Positions 51,538 to 58,868 of a stretch of DNA of 64,000 bases are shown here, piece after piece. Under the pieces are notes generated by a model that did no database searches, was not told the DNA's origin, and saw only the letters and a program-made list of their open reading frames with translations. A program made the translations under genes and the position numbers. Source of the DNA: Gammaproteobacteria bacterium (GTDB lineage Bacteria > Pseudomonadota > Gammaproteobacteria > Xanthomonadales > SZUA-36); assembly GCA_021772915.1 (NCBI GenBank), contig JAJFLB010000045.1:62001-126000 (forward strand), written 5' to 3'. Position 1 is the first letter of the stretch. The number at the start of each line of letters is the position of its first letter.

Positions 51538-51918
51538 GGTGTTGTTTTATCCCTTCACCGCTCTGATTTCCATTGCTTGATATTAACACTGACGGCCATA
51601 CCGGTTATATGACCGTTAAAATGAATGGTTGCGTCGACTATTTCTCCATAGAATTGAACAAAAAAACTATCTATATCACTGTTTTTAATCATGTTATTTA
51701 TCTATCGCAATGATTTCAAGGCACATAAAAAAATGCCCTCCCCCGGTTACGGGGAAGGGCATATTCTGGAGTGATGTATCCGTCTTTTCGCGCCCTGCGA
51801 TCTCAGTATGTGTTGCAGACTTACCAAGATTGGTTGTAATAATACCACTAAACATTACAAAAGCCAACTTTTTCCCCCAATACCCAAGTACCGGAACCAA
51901 GCATTCTCTCCCGCACTA
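51538..51918. other. 381-bp gap between folK and pgi, no gene seen
   Basis: Only the folK terminator is recognisable. A 68-codon frame on the minus strand (51694-51900) runs straight through that terminator and is not credible. Many gammaproteobacteria have panB and panC at this spot; neither is present, even as a fragment that I can recognise. Confidence 0.6.
51727..51762 (-). terminator. Rho-independent terminator after folK
   Basis: On the minus strand, a 12-bp stem with one mismatch (ATGCCCTTCCCC / GGGGGAGGGCAT, loop GTAACC) is followed by TTTTTTT. It lies 157 bp after the folK stop and ends the pcnB-folK transcript. Confidence 0.85.
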
Positions 51919-52401
51919 TTACACAGCCAGACGCACGATCCCACCACAATCAAGTTCCTGTAACAGAGAGCCGACAACACCACACCCTGGTATCTCAAGT
52001 TTTGCATTGAGTTCAGACATCGGCAAGAGCACAAAGGCTCTCTGGTACATCCGCGGATGAGGCAGCACAAGTTCGTTCGACTGCATCGACAAGTCTCCAT
52101 ATAACAACAAATCAATGTCGATTAGTCGCGGGCCCCAACGCTGACCTGTACGCCGGCGACCCATTATATTTTCAATCGCCTGCAGCTCCTGTAACAACGG
52201 CAACGGCTCGAAACTGGTTTTGATACGTACCACGGCATTGATGAAATCACTCTGCTGCGTATCACCCCATGGTGGTGTGCGGTAAAAAGAAGATGTTTCG
52301 AGGACCTCAATCCCATCTACGTCATCTAAGCCACCCAGGGCATTCTGCAACTGCGTCACGGGATGTTGCTGGTTACTGCCAAGACCAAGCCAGGCATCCA
52401 T
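51919..52401 (-). CDS. folK: 2-amino-4-hydroxy-6-hydroxymethyldihydropteridine pyrophosphokinase
   Basis: Transfers pyrophosphate from ATP to the pterin in folate synthesis, 160 aa. GLGSNQQHPVTQLQNAL, RTPPWGDTQQSDFINAVVRI and RRRTGQRWGPRLIDIDLLLYGD (the last is the HPPK signature) followed by LPHPRMYQRAFVLLPMSEL are clear. It follows pcnB by 12 bp, as in E. coli. Confidence 0.98.
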   Translation of the reverse strand: MDAWLGLGSNQQHPVTQLQNALGGLDDVDGIEVLETSSFYRTPPWGDTQQSDFINAVVRIKTSFEPLPLLQELQAIENIMGRRRTGQRWGPRLIDIDLLLYGDLSMQSNELVLPHPRMYQRAFVLLPMSELNAKLEIPGCGVVGSLLQELDCGGIVRLAV

Positions 52402-52413
52402 AAGATGCTCTCG

Positions 52414-53718
52414 TCAGTTTTTTGAGACGGATGAACTTCGCCGCAGGCCGCGACGACGGTGGCGACCGCGATGTTTCTTGTCGTGGCGATTGCGGGAGTT
52501 GTAGTGACCGGTGTTTAATTTCACACCTTTTTGTGCTTCGGTCCAATGGTCACATAGTGGTTCCAGCGCCTCATCCTCTATTGCACGCAGCAACAAAAAA
52601 TCATACGCCGCCCGGAAGCGACGTTCCTGCAACAGGCTCTTTGCTTTGCGCCCACTGGTAAAATGGAAGCGCGGTTGCATTACCCAAATTTGGCGTGTGA
52701 CGACGCTAAAACGACGGGGTATGGCCGTTCGTTGAACCTGAGCTGCCAATATCTCATCAGCTGCCTGCCCCAGAGCAGCAAATTCGTGCATACCCGTCTC
52801 TATCAAAGCAGCAACCCTTTCCCTCACCGGGCGCCAAAACAAAGTCGCAAGCAAAAATGCAGGTGTGACCGGTTTTTGCACCGAAATACGCAGATCCGTG
52901 TTTTTCATGGCCTGGTTCATAAGAGGTGAGATCGTGGCCTTGCCGCCCTTACCGTGCTCCTTTAATACCGGGAATAATGTGTTGGTCAGCTGAAAACGCT
53001 GCAATGTTTCCAAGGTTCGCACGGCATGACCCGTCATGAATAATTTGCAAACTTCTTCAAACAATCGGGCGGGTGGTATCTCAGCCAGCATGGGGGTCAT
53101 TTCAATGATCGGCGCGGCGGTCTCTTCGGCCAACTCAACACCGAGCTTGGCAACAAAGCGTGCTGCACGCAGCAAACGAACCGGGTCTTCACGGTAACGT
53201 ACGCGTGCATCGCCGATCAGTCTTAGTTTGCGTTCTGCAAGGTCCTTGTAGCCGCCAACAAAGTCCTTGATGTCACCCGTGATTGGGTCAAGAAACAGCG
53301 CGTTAATGGTGAAATCACGTCGCACCGCATCCTCTTCAAGACTACCCCACACATTGTCTCGCAGTATCCGGCCGTCTTGATGCTGGTGGTCATCATCGTC
53401 ATTGACCTGCGGTCCACGAAATGTAGCCACCTCTATCAGGGTGCCGTTCATCCTCACATGCGCAAGACGAAACCTCCGTCCGATCAGACGGCAACGGGGG
53501 AAAACGGTCTTGACCTCCGCCGGTGTCGCGTCGGTCGCCACATCGTAGTCCTTGGGTTGTTTACCCATTAACAAGTCACGCACACTGCCACCTACGATAT
53601 AGGCTTCATAACCCTCGTCTTGCAAACAACGAACGACTTCTGTGGCGTGTTGGCAAAGCTGCTGAACAGCAATCCCATGTTCTTTGACTGGAATAACAAT
53701 ATTTTTCTTAATGATCAA
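52414..53718 (-). CDS. pcnB: Poly(A) polymerase I
   Basis: Adds poly(A) tails that speed RNA decay, 434 aa. AYIVGGSVRDLLMGKQPKDYDVATDATP holds the GGxxRD and DxD catalytic residues, FPRCRLIGRRFRLAHV is the polymerase-type signature, and REDPVRLLRAARFVAKLG follows. The C-terminal tail RHDKKHRGRHRRRGLRR is very basic, as in PcnB rather than CCA-adding enzymes. First gene of pcnB-folK. Confidence 0.95.
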   Translation of the reverse strand: MIIKKNIVIPVKEHGIAVQQLCQHATEVVRCLQDEGYEAYIVGGSVRDLLMGKQPKDYDVATDATPAEVKTVFPRCRLIGRRFRLAHVRMNGTLIEVATFRGPQVNDDDDHQHQDGRILRDNVWGSLEEDAVRRDFTINALFLDPITGDIKDFVGGYKDLAERKLRLIGDARVRYREDPVRLLRAARFVAKLGVELAEETAAPIIEMTPMLAEIPPARLFEEVCKLFMTGHAVRTLETLQRFQLTNTLFPVLKEHGKGGKATISPLMNQAMKNTDLRISVQKPVTPAFLLATLFWRPVRERVAALIETGMHEFAALGQAADEILAAQVQRTAIPRRFSVVTRQIWVMQPRFHFTSGRKAKSLLQERRFRAAYDFLLLRAIEDEALEPLCDHWTEAQKGVKLNTGHYNSRNRHDKKHRGRHRRRGLRRSSSVSKN

Positions 53719-53829
53719 TCCCTGATAATTTTGATGAGTATTTGCCGTTCAACCGCATACTTCGGTTGAACGGTGTACTGGCGCTAGTTTAACATGACCA
53801 CTTGGCTGTAGTGTCAAACTGAAATCTCG

Positions 53830-53905
53830 GCTCCCTTCGTCTAGCGGTCCAGGACGCTGCCCTCTCAAGGCAGAAACACGAGTTCGATTCTCGTAGGGAG
53901 CGCCA
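53830..53905 (+). tRNA. tRNA-Glu (CTC)
   Basis: A 76-nt tRNA with encoded CCA. Acceptor stem GCTCCCT/AGGGAGC, anticodon stem CTGCC/GGCAG around CTCTCAA, anticodon CTC, T-loop GTTCGATTC. CTC for Glu is less common than TTC, so it is an extra glutamate isoacceptor. Confidence 0.96.
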
Positions 53906-54008
53906 CTGCATGTTTATTATCAATAGCTTACAATATCTTTATGTATATATACGCCTATCCGTAAGCCTATAAAATACCCACTTTCGGTTTGTCGCAGTTA
54001 ATAAGTAT

Positions 54009-54124
54009 TTGACATTACCAACAGGAAATAGATCTGATTGCTGACAGGACTCAAGCCGAGTTTGTGACAATATAATGTTGCCGGTCTGGTTTCTACCCTC
54101 CCCTCAGCCTAGGCCGGGTTTTTT
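54009..54124 (+). ncRNA. Candidate small RNA or tRNA-linked transcript unit
   Basis: TTGACA at 54009-54014 and TCTGAT at 54033-54038 form a promoter-like pair with an 18-bp spacer. A hairpin follows at 54081-54117 (CCGGTCTGG with CCTAGGCCGG, two wobbles) and then T6, a plausible terminator. The implied RNA is about 80 nt. A perfect TATAAT at 54071-54076 sits within it and may instead serve tRNA-Ser. No family is recognised. Confidence 0.3.
54081..54124 (+). terminator. Terminator-like hairpin between the two tRNA genes
   Basis: Nine pairs (two wobble) between CCGGTCTGG and CCTAGGCCGG, an 18-base loop, then TTTTTT. It could end the tRNA-Glu transcript or the candidate small RNA. Confidence 0.45.
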
Positions 54125-54158
54125 ATTGTTCTCTTAAGACCATTTAAAATCGAATTAC

Positions 54159-54249
54159 GGAGAGATGGCCGAGTGGCTGAAAGCGCTCCCCTGCTTAGGG
54201 AGTATGGGTCAAAAGCCCAACAAGGGTTCGAAACCCACCCTCTCCACCA
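54159..54249 (+). tRNA. tRNA-Ser (GCT)
   Basis: A 91-nt type II tRNA with encoded CCA. Acceptor GGAGAGA/TCTCTCC-type stem, anticodon stem CTCCC/GGGAG around CTGCTTA, anticodon GCT, long variable arm (TATGGGTCAAAAGCCCAAC), T-loop GTTCGAAAC. It marks the border between the core genome and the A+T-rich island; serine tRNA 3' ends are frequent integration sites, but no repeat of this end is seen in the window. Confidence 0.95.
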
Positions 54250-54402
54250 AACTCAGTTTTTCCTGCTGATCGAGTTGTAAGAGCTTGAAAGGCAGGGGAA
54301 ACTTTATGGTTCCTGTGTGACGTCAGCCCATCTGGGACAACTTAGCCCCTTTACCTAAGAGACACATCTGCTATTTTTAAGCTGAAGCAGAGGAGTTTCA
54401 AT

Positions 54403-54540
54403 ATGAGCATGTCAAACACCACCAAAAGGGCTCACGCTAACGGGACACTAGATTTGCCACGCCCAGTTGAACAACTGGTGCCAATTGCTGGCTCCGCACT
54501 TATCAGTTTGCCAGCCGACACTGATCTGTTAACCGCATAG
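54403..54540 (+). CDS. Small ORF (45 codons) with strong ribosome binding site and in-frame TAG
   Basis: ATG at 54403 has GAGGAG eight bases upstream. The product MSMSNTTKRAHANG..LLTA has no recognisable domain. After the TAG at 54538-54540 the same frame stays open for 18 more codons (QDQFEQLGQYPFLGRKEE) to TAA at 54595, so a longer 64-codon gene may have been cut by a stop mutation, or the stop may be leaky (TAG CAA). It lies in the island, 150 bp after tRNA-Ser and ahead of the SIR2-like gene on the opposite strand. Confidence 0.45.
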   Translation: MSMSNTTKRAHANGTLDLPRPVEQLVPIAGSALISLPADTDLLTA

Positions 54541-54601
54541 CAAGATCAATTTGAACAATTAGGTCAATATCCCTTTTTGGGAAGGAAGGAAGAGTAAATG
54601 A

Positions 54602-55504
54602 TTAAGTTACATTCCACAGGTTCTCGTAAGCATCTTTGTAATTGTCTATCTCGATTAATTCAATTCCTGCCCAGTGTAGGAACATCTTCTTTCCCTCTGA
54701 CATTCCATTCTTGCCTGCCCTCGAAATGTACCAGCCAGACTTCTTGCGTTCAGGGTGATGTCGAAAATATTTTTGTCGCTGAATAAGAAGCCACCTCAGA
54801 AACAGTTCTTGTTCGTCTAGTCCAAGTCCAATAAAAATCAATGAGCGATTAAAAAAAATATTTAACCAGTTTTTGTTGCCTTCCCAGTTTGGTCTGATGA
54901 TCTGCTTCCTACCCCCTGACTCCATAATCATCTCTCGTGCTCGATGTACATTTCCCATGTAGTCACTGAGTCCAAGTTTTAGACTTCTTGGGTAATTCAC
55001 CATGCCATTCACATGCCATATGCCAAATCCATCATTCGGATTAGTGAGCTCTCTATCACTGTAATAGCTCGACCAAGGGTAATAATCAGTAAATTTGGAA
55101 GGCTTAATAATCCGCAATTCCAATTTCATGGTTTTGGACATTAAAGTTTCCAAATTTGTCGTCAGTATTGGCGCGTTAAGCGCCTTAATACCTGAGATGA
55201 ATACATTTTGGTCCTCACCCGCAGTCCATTTAGATATTTCGGTTGCAGTAACCTTTTGGAGCTCTGTTGACTGACCAGGTTTGTTCTTTTGTTGCAATTC
55301 AAGAGCATCAAAAAATTCAGGATAGGAAATTCCATTTGGGACACTACTCGCAGTGTGAAATGAATACCTATCCCACAATAATTGCAGCAGATTAAGCCAT
55401 GATTGCGCAGAATTTCCGAAGTAATGGTTAATTCCATTACCTACTACAAATGCTATATTCCCAGAATTTCTAGTAACTATGGATGCGAGTTCAACGGCAC
55501 TCAT
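54602..55504 (-). CDS. SIR2-like domain protein, probable defence effector
   Basis: Protein of 300 aa with SIR2-fold motifs in order: VVGNGINHYFG near residue 20 (nucleotide loop), PILTTNLETLM at 112-122 (the TxN segment), IWHVNG at 162-167 (candidate catalytic His164), and SLIFIGLGLDEQELFLRWLL at 221-240. SIR2-like proteins in anti-phage systems such as Thoeris ThsA and DSR bind or hydrolyse NAD. This one is a single-domain protein and looks diverged. It lies 66 bp downstream of the 769-aa nuclease-like gene on the same strand, so both are probably one transcript. Defence is inferred from family and context. Confidence 0.75.
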   Translation of the reverse strand: MSAVELASIVTRNSGNIAFVVGNGINHYFGNSAQSWLNLLQLLWDRYSFHTASSVPNGISYPEFFDALELQQKNKPGQSTELQKVTATEISKWTAGEDQNVFISGIKALNAPILTTNLETLMSKTMKLELRIIKPSKFTDYYPWSSYYSDRELTNPNDGFGIWHVNGMVNYPRSLKLGLSDYMGNVHRAREMIMESGGRKQIIRPNWEGNKNWLNIFFNRSLIFIGLGLDEQELFLRWLLIQRQKYFRHHPERKKSGWYISRAGKNGMSEGKKMFLHWAGIELIEIDNYKDAYENLWNVT

Positions 55505-55570
55505 TGGTGGATTCTTCCTGTATCACAAGAGAGGGCACAAATACGTTCTGATTCAGCATTTTTTTCAGGT

Positions 55571-57880
55571 TCATTCGGCTAAGCAAATCGTGTGATAAGC
55601 CACATCATTTCTGTCTATGTTCTTTCCGATCACGACCACATGTTTTACGTGGCTTGGTTCAAGAGCCAAGGCAGCTGCATGTTCGATAAACTCGATCCTG
55701 CGATCCTCGTTTTGATCTTTAAACATCACGTAAGCAAGTGCATAGTGTGACGCTTTTGGGGGGGAATATATAAGCATGTTCTCGTGCCCTTCCTCTTTCC
55801 ACTTGCGCCTAACATTCTTTTCTATCTTTGGCAAAAATTGAATAAATTTGTCCTGATCATCTGGAGAAAACATGTTCAATGCAAATCCTATCTCCGTCCA
55901 ACGATCTAGCGCTCGGTTTTCAAGTTGTGAAAAGACGGCGGAAAATAGCGGTTTGATTTTAGGCTTCGGCTTTTTCAACTCGACTCCGGCATCAAGCGAA
56001 TTGTAAAACTTGTCGATTGGTGCAGACATGCCGGTCAAATCTAGGAAATTGTTTCCTCTCACATTACCGATGTTGAACAGCGTGCTGATATACAAACCAA
56101 GTAAATCAAGTTCATCCGCCAAATAGCCGATGGCCCCCTCCAACTCTGCCCTCCTCGACAAGTAATGAAGGATTTGAACTGGGTGATCAAGCAAGTCGAA
56201 AACAACCTCAAAATCAGCCAAGTTCATGGTTGGACATGGTTCAAAATCCTGCGGTAGCCAGTTTGTTCCTTCTAAATGTTTCAAACTCGATTGAATAACG
56301 CCAAAATCTTCCAGGCAGACAGATACACGAATGACCGAACGAACGTCTGCCAGATCCTGAGGTAGAGTTTTACGCACCGGATCGTCCAACTCTGGATTCG
56401 AATGAAGAAGATCAAATAGATTCTTTAATCTAAGTGATTGAATGTTTGGTTCGATCAGTAGTTCCTGAATATGCTTCTTTAATCGATCTGGCGCTCCCCG
56501 CAAAGCCGGAGCTGAAATTTTTCCAGATTTACACTCGATGATTAGTGCGAATGAATCGATGAAAGTGACAATATCGGTTTCGTAAACTGTTTCACCATCA
56601 TTCCATTTCAAATTCTGGAGGGTTTTTGCTGATGGGAAGCGACTCTCAACGATTTCCGTAACCCTGTTTTCAAGGTACTGTGCCCGCCGATCACTAATGG
56701 CTGACTCCGAACCTGATAACAGATTCTCCAAACACGGAATAATGAAACTGAATAAAGTGCCAGGTAAGAAGCAAAAATACCGAGCATCCCCGTTCTTGAT
56801 TACTGGTTTCGTCCAAACAGGATTTGATAAATAAAAGTGGCCAGTTTCGTAAGTCTCGAGAGCGCCCCAGACCATAGAATACTCATCCAAAATATCGGAT
56901 ACTTGCTGAGTTGTTAGAGGCAGTTTTTCTTTGAGCTTAGTCAGTTCGAAAGTGAATAACTCAGGTAGTCGAAGGTCATAGTGAGAAAGGACCATGCTTT
57001 GGACAGCTTCCAAAGTTAGATTTGCAACTCCAATTTCTGTTATGAACTCCTTTGCCTTTTCTTCTGTCGAGCCAATTAATTCATGGTACTTTTCGACAAG
57101 TAAAAACTTGTCTTTCCCCGCCGCCAAAAACAGTTTTCGAATCTGCCTAAACCTCTCTGATTGTCGTTCCTCGACCTCCGAAAACAATGTCTCAAATACA
57201 TCGATAACTTGTGAGATCCCAAAACCACGCTGTTTAACTACATAGTCATCAAATGACGAATAAAGATTACGTGATATTCGTTTTACCTGAGAGAAATGGC
57301 CCCAATTTCGAACCATTCGCGTCTTAGTCCGCATAAATCCCTGAGCTAGCGCGACTGATTTCTGTTCATTGGAGAGCTTTGCAATTCCAGAATCGAATCC
57401 TTTAAGTTGAAGTGATTCCGTTAAGTCTTTTAATGCGTCCCAGGCAGACTGTACAACATCTGGACCAAAAACATCTTGCCCTATCTCAGACTCAACGAGT
57501 TGCAGAGCAAACGCTTGTAACAGCTCAATATGTGGGGGGTAAATCTCAAATTCACTATCTAACTTGGTTACCCCGGCATCCTCACTAACCGGGGCAGTGA
57601 GGGCATACGAAGCGAGTATGGACAGAAGTAAAAGTGGATCGTATTTAGACAGAATCGCAACGAGTTTATCATGCGATTCCTGAAAGACCGTTTCACTCTG
57701 GATTGCGAGCTCATCGATAACAGTCAATCGATCCTCTGTGGTTAATCCATCCAAAGGGTCCGGTGCCACCGTCCATGTCGGGCCCACACCTGAACTTCTC
57801 TCATCGACGCGTTTTCTTTTGTTTCGCTGAATCCGCTTCTTTATCTTTTGCTTGCGCCTTTGTCTATTTTTTTCCCCCAT
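55571..57880 (-). CDS. Large protein with a PD-(D/E)XK-type nuclease motif (769 aa)
   Basis: I do not recognise a named family. From the ATG at 57880 the N-terminus is extremely basic (KNRQRRKQKIKKRIQRNKRKR), suggesting nucleic-acid binding. A helical part follows with LVAILSKYDPLLLLSILAS at residues 73-91. Near 433-455, YETDIVTFIDSFALIIECKSGK has the D..ExK arrangement (Asp436, Glu449, Lys451) of PD-(D/E)XK nucleases. The remaining 300 residues are helical without a known motif. A TTG at 57940 would add 20 residues. It shares its motif order with the 1263-aa protein at 58869. Probable operon partner: the SIR2-like gene. Confidence 0.7.
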   Translation of the reverse strand: MGEKNRQRRKQKIKKRIQRNKRKRVDERSSGVGPTWTVAPDPLDGLTTEDRLTVIDELAIQSETVFQESHDKLVAILSKYDPLLLLSILASYALTAPVSEDAGVTKLDSEFEIYPPHIELLQAFALQLVESEIGQDVFGPDVVQSAWDALKDLTESLQLKGFDSGIAKLSNEQKSVALAQGFMRTKTRMVRNWGHFSQVKRISRNLYSSFDDYVVKQRGFGISQVIDVFETLFSEVEERQSERFRQIRKLFLAAGKDKFLLVEKYHELIGSTEEKAKEFITEIGVANLTLEAVQSMVLSHYDLRLPELFTFELTKLKEKLPLTTQQVSDILDEYSMVWGALETYETGHFYLSNPVWTKPVIKNGDARYFCFLPGTLFSFIIPCLENLLSGSESAISDRRAQYLENRVTEIVESRFPSAKTLQNLKWNDGETVYETDIVTFIDSFALIIECKSGKISAPALRGAPDRLKKHIQELLIEPNIQSLRLKNLFDLLHSNPELDDPVRKTLPQDLADVRSVIRVSVCLEDFGVIQSSLKHLEGTNWLPQDFEPCPTMNLADFEVVFDLLDHPVQILHYLSRRAELEGAIGYLADELDLLGLYISTLFNIGNVRGNNFLDLTGMSAPIDKFYNSLDAGVELKKPKPKIKPLFSAVFSQLENRALDRWTEIGFALNMFSPDDQDKFIQFLPKIEKNVRRKWKEEGHENMLIYSPPKASHYALAYVMFKDQNEDRRIEFIEHAAALALEPSHVKHVVVIGKNIDRNDVAYHTICLAE

Positions 57881-58023
57881 CGGTAAAGCTTGACACAATT
57901 CACTCGTATTTCGAATAGTCGTATATTTAAAGTCAATCAAACAATACGTGAATCCAATTCTTGCGGTTCAATAGCGGATCGGTGACGTACTGCTATCTTA
58001 GTAATGTGTATTTATTATTCTTT

Positions 58024-58299
58024 TCAATGCCTTACATGAATCTTGGGAGTAGGAAATGCGCTTTCCAAGACTTCTTGCCAATTAATTAGAACATTTTCAA
58101 AGTGGTTCCAATTATTTCGCACACGGTCCACCAAATAATAACGTAAGGTGTTGAAATGTAAGCCCCGCCTAGTTGGGGCTTTATTTTTATCCATATATTG
58201 CTCCCTACTAATAGCATCGTTAAATGCTACGATAGCGGTATGATTCTTAACTTTCTGTAGTTTTAATAAGGATTTGTTCTTCTCCGCTGAAAATCTCAT
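58024..58299 (-). CDS. Small hypothetical protein in the island (91 aa)
   Basis: MRFSAEKNKSLLKLQKVKN..HVRH, basic and with RREGL-like RRGLHFNTLRYYLVDRVRNNWNHFENVLINWQEVL in the middle. No known motif. I chose the ATG at 58299; a TTG at 58320 would add seven residues. It lies at the divergent centre of the island, upstream of the 769-aa gene and back to back with the 112-aa gene, so it may be a regulator or a small accessory protein; nothing proves either. Confidence 0.5.
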   Translation of the reverse strand: MRFSAEKNKSLLKLQKVKNHTAIVAFNDAISREQYMDKNKAPTRRGLHFNTLRYYLVDRVRNNWNHFENVLINWQEVLESAFPTPKIHVRH

Positions 58300-58350
58300 T
58301 CTGAGACCCCAATAATCCAATTGTCACTCAACATATTTAGGGGCGTAAAT

Positions 58351-58689
58351 ATGAAATACTCATACCAGGCCGAAAAATTCTCAACAGCGCGCAGTTGCTT
58401 AATGCTTCCCCATGCTCGTGGAGAGGCCACATCTATCGCCGGAGCCTTCCATGAATGCTCGCTCGGTCTTCATGACCTTGACGAGAAAGGCCTCATGGAT
58501 AGTGTTCTTCATGATGATGCAAAAGCACTAATTCGGGAATTGCGTAAGATCATGAGTACTGAAGGACTGAAAGATCCGAATAAAGTTGGGCTTTATACTG
58601 TCAAAGCCGAAAGCCTTTCCTATGAAGAAAGGTTAAGGCTTTCTCACATCATTGATGAGCTCAACTTTTGGTTCAGAGAATCAGATTGA
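58351..58689 (+). CDS. Small hypothetical protein upstream of the large nuclease-like gene (112 aa)
   Basis: The ATG at 58351 has AGGGG eight bases upstream. MKYSYQAEKFSTARSCLMLPHARGEATSIAGAFHECSLGL..YEERLRLSHIIDELNFWFRESD is soluble and mostly helical, with no domain that I can name. It is co-directional with the 1263-aa gene 179 bp downstream and divergent from the 91-aa gene. Confidence 0.6.
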   Translation: MKYSYQAEKFSTARSCLMLPHARGEATSIAGAFHECSLGLHDLDEKGLMDSVLHDDAKALIRELRKIMSTEGLKDPNKVGLYTVKAESLSYEERLRLSHIIDELNFWFRESD

Positions 58690-58868
58690 AACCTGTTCCG
58701 GATTGGTTGAATTGGCAGAACCTAGTTTAGTGCCAGAGGTTACAATTATAGGAAGTATCAGCTTGCAGGCTATTAAATAATCGGAAAGGTAAGAATCGTA
58801 AACTGTGGGCAGCCCAACGACTTTATCGGTGGAACGCTCGCCAATAGACACAAGAAGGGACAATTTCA

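Noticed and set aside
51694-51900. 68-codon frame on the minus strand between folK and pgi
   Set aside because: It reads through the folK terminator hairpin and its T-run, and the product resembles nothing.
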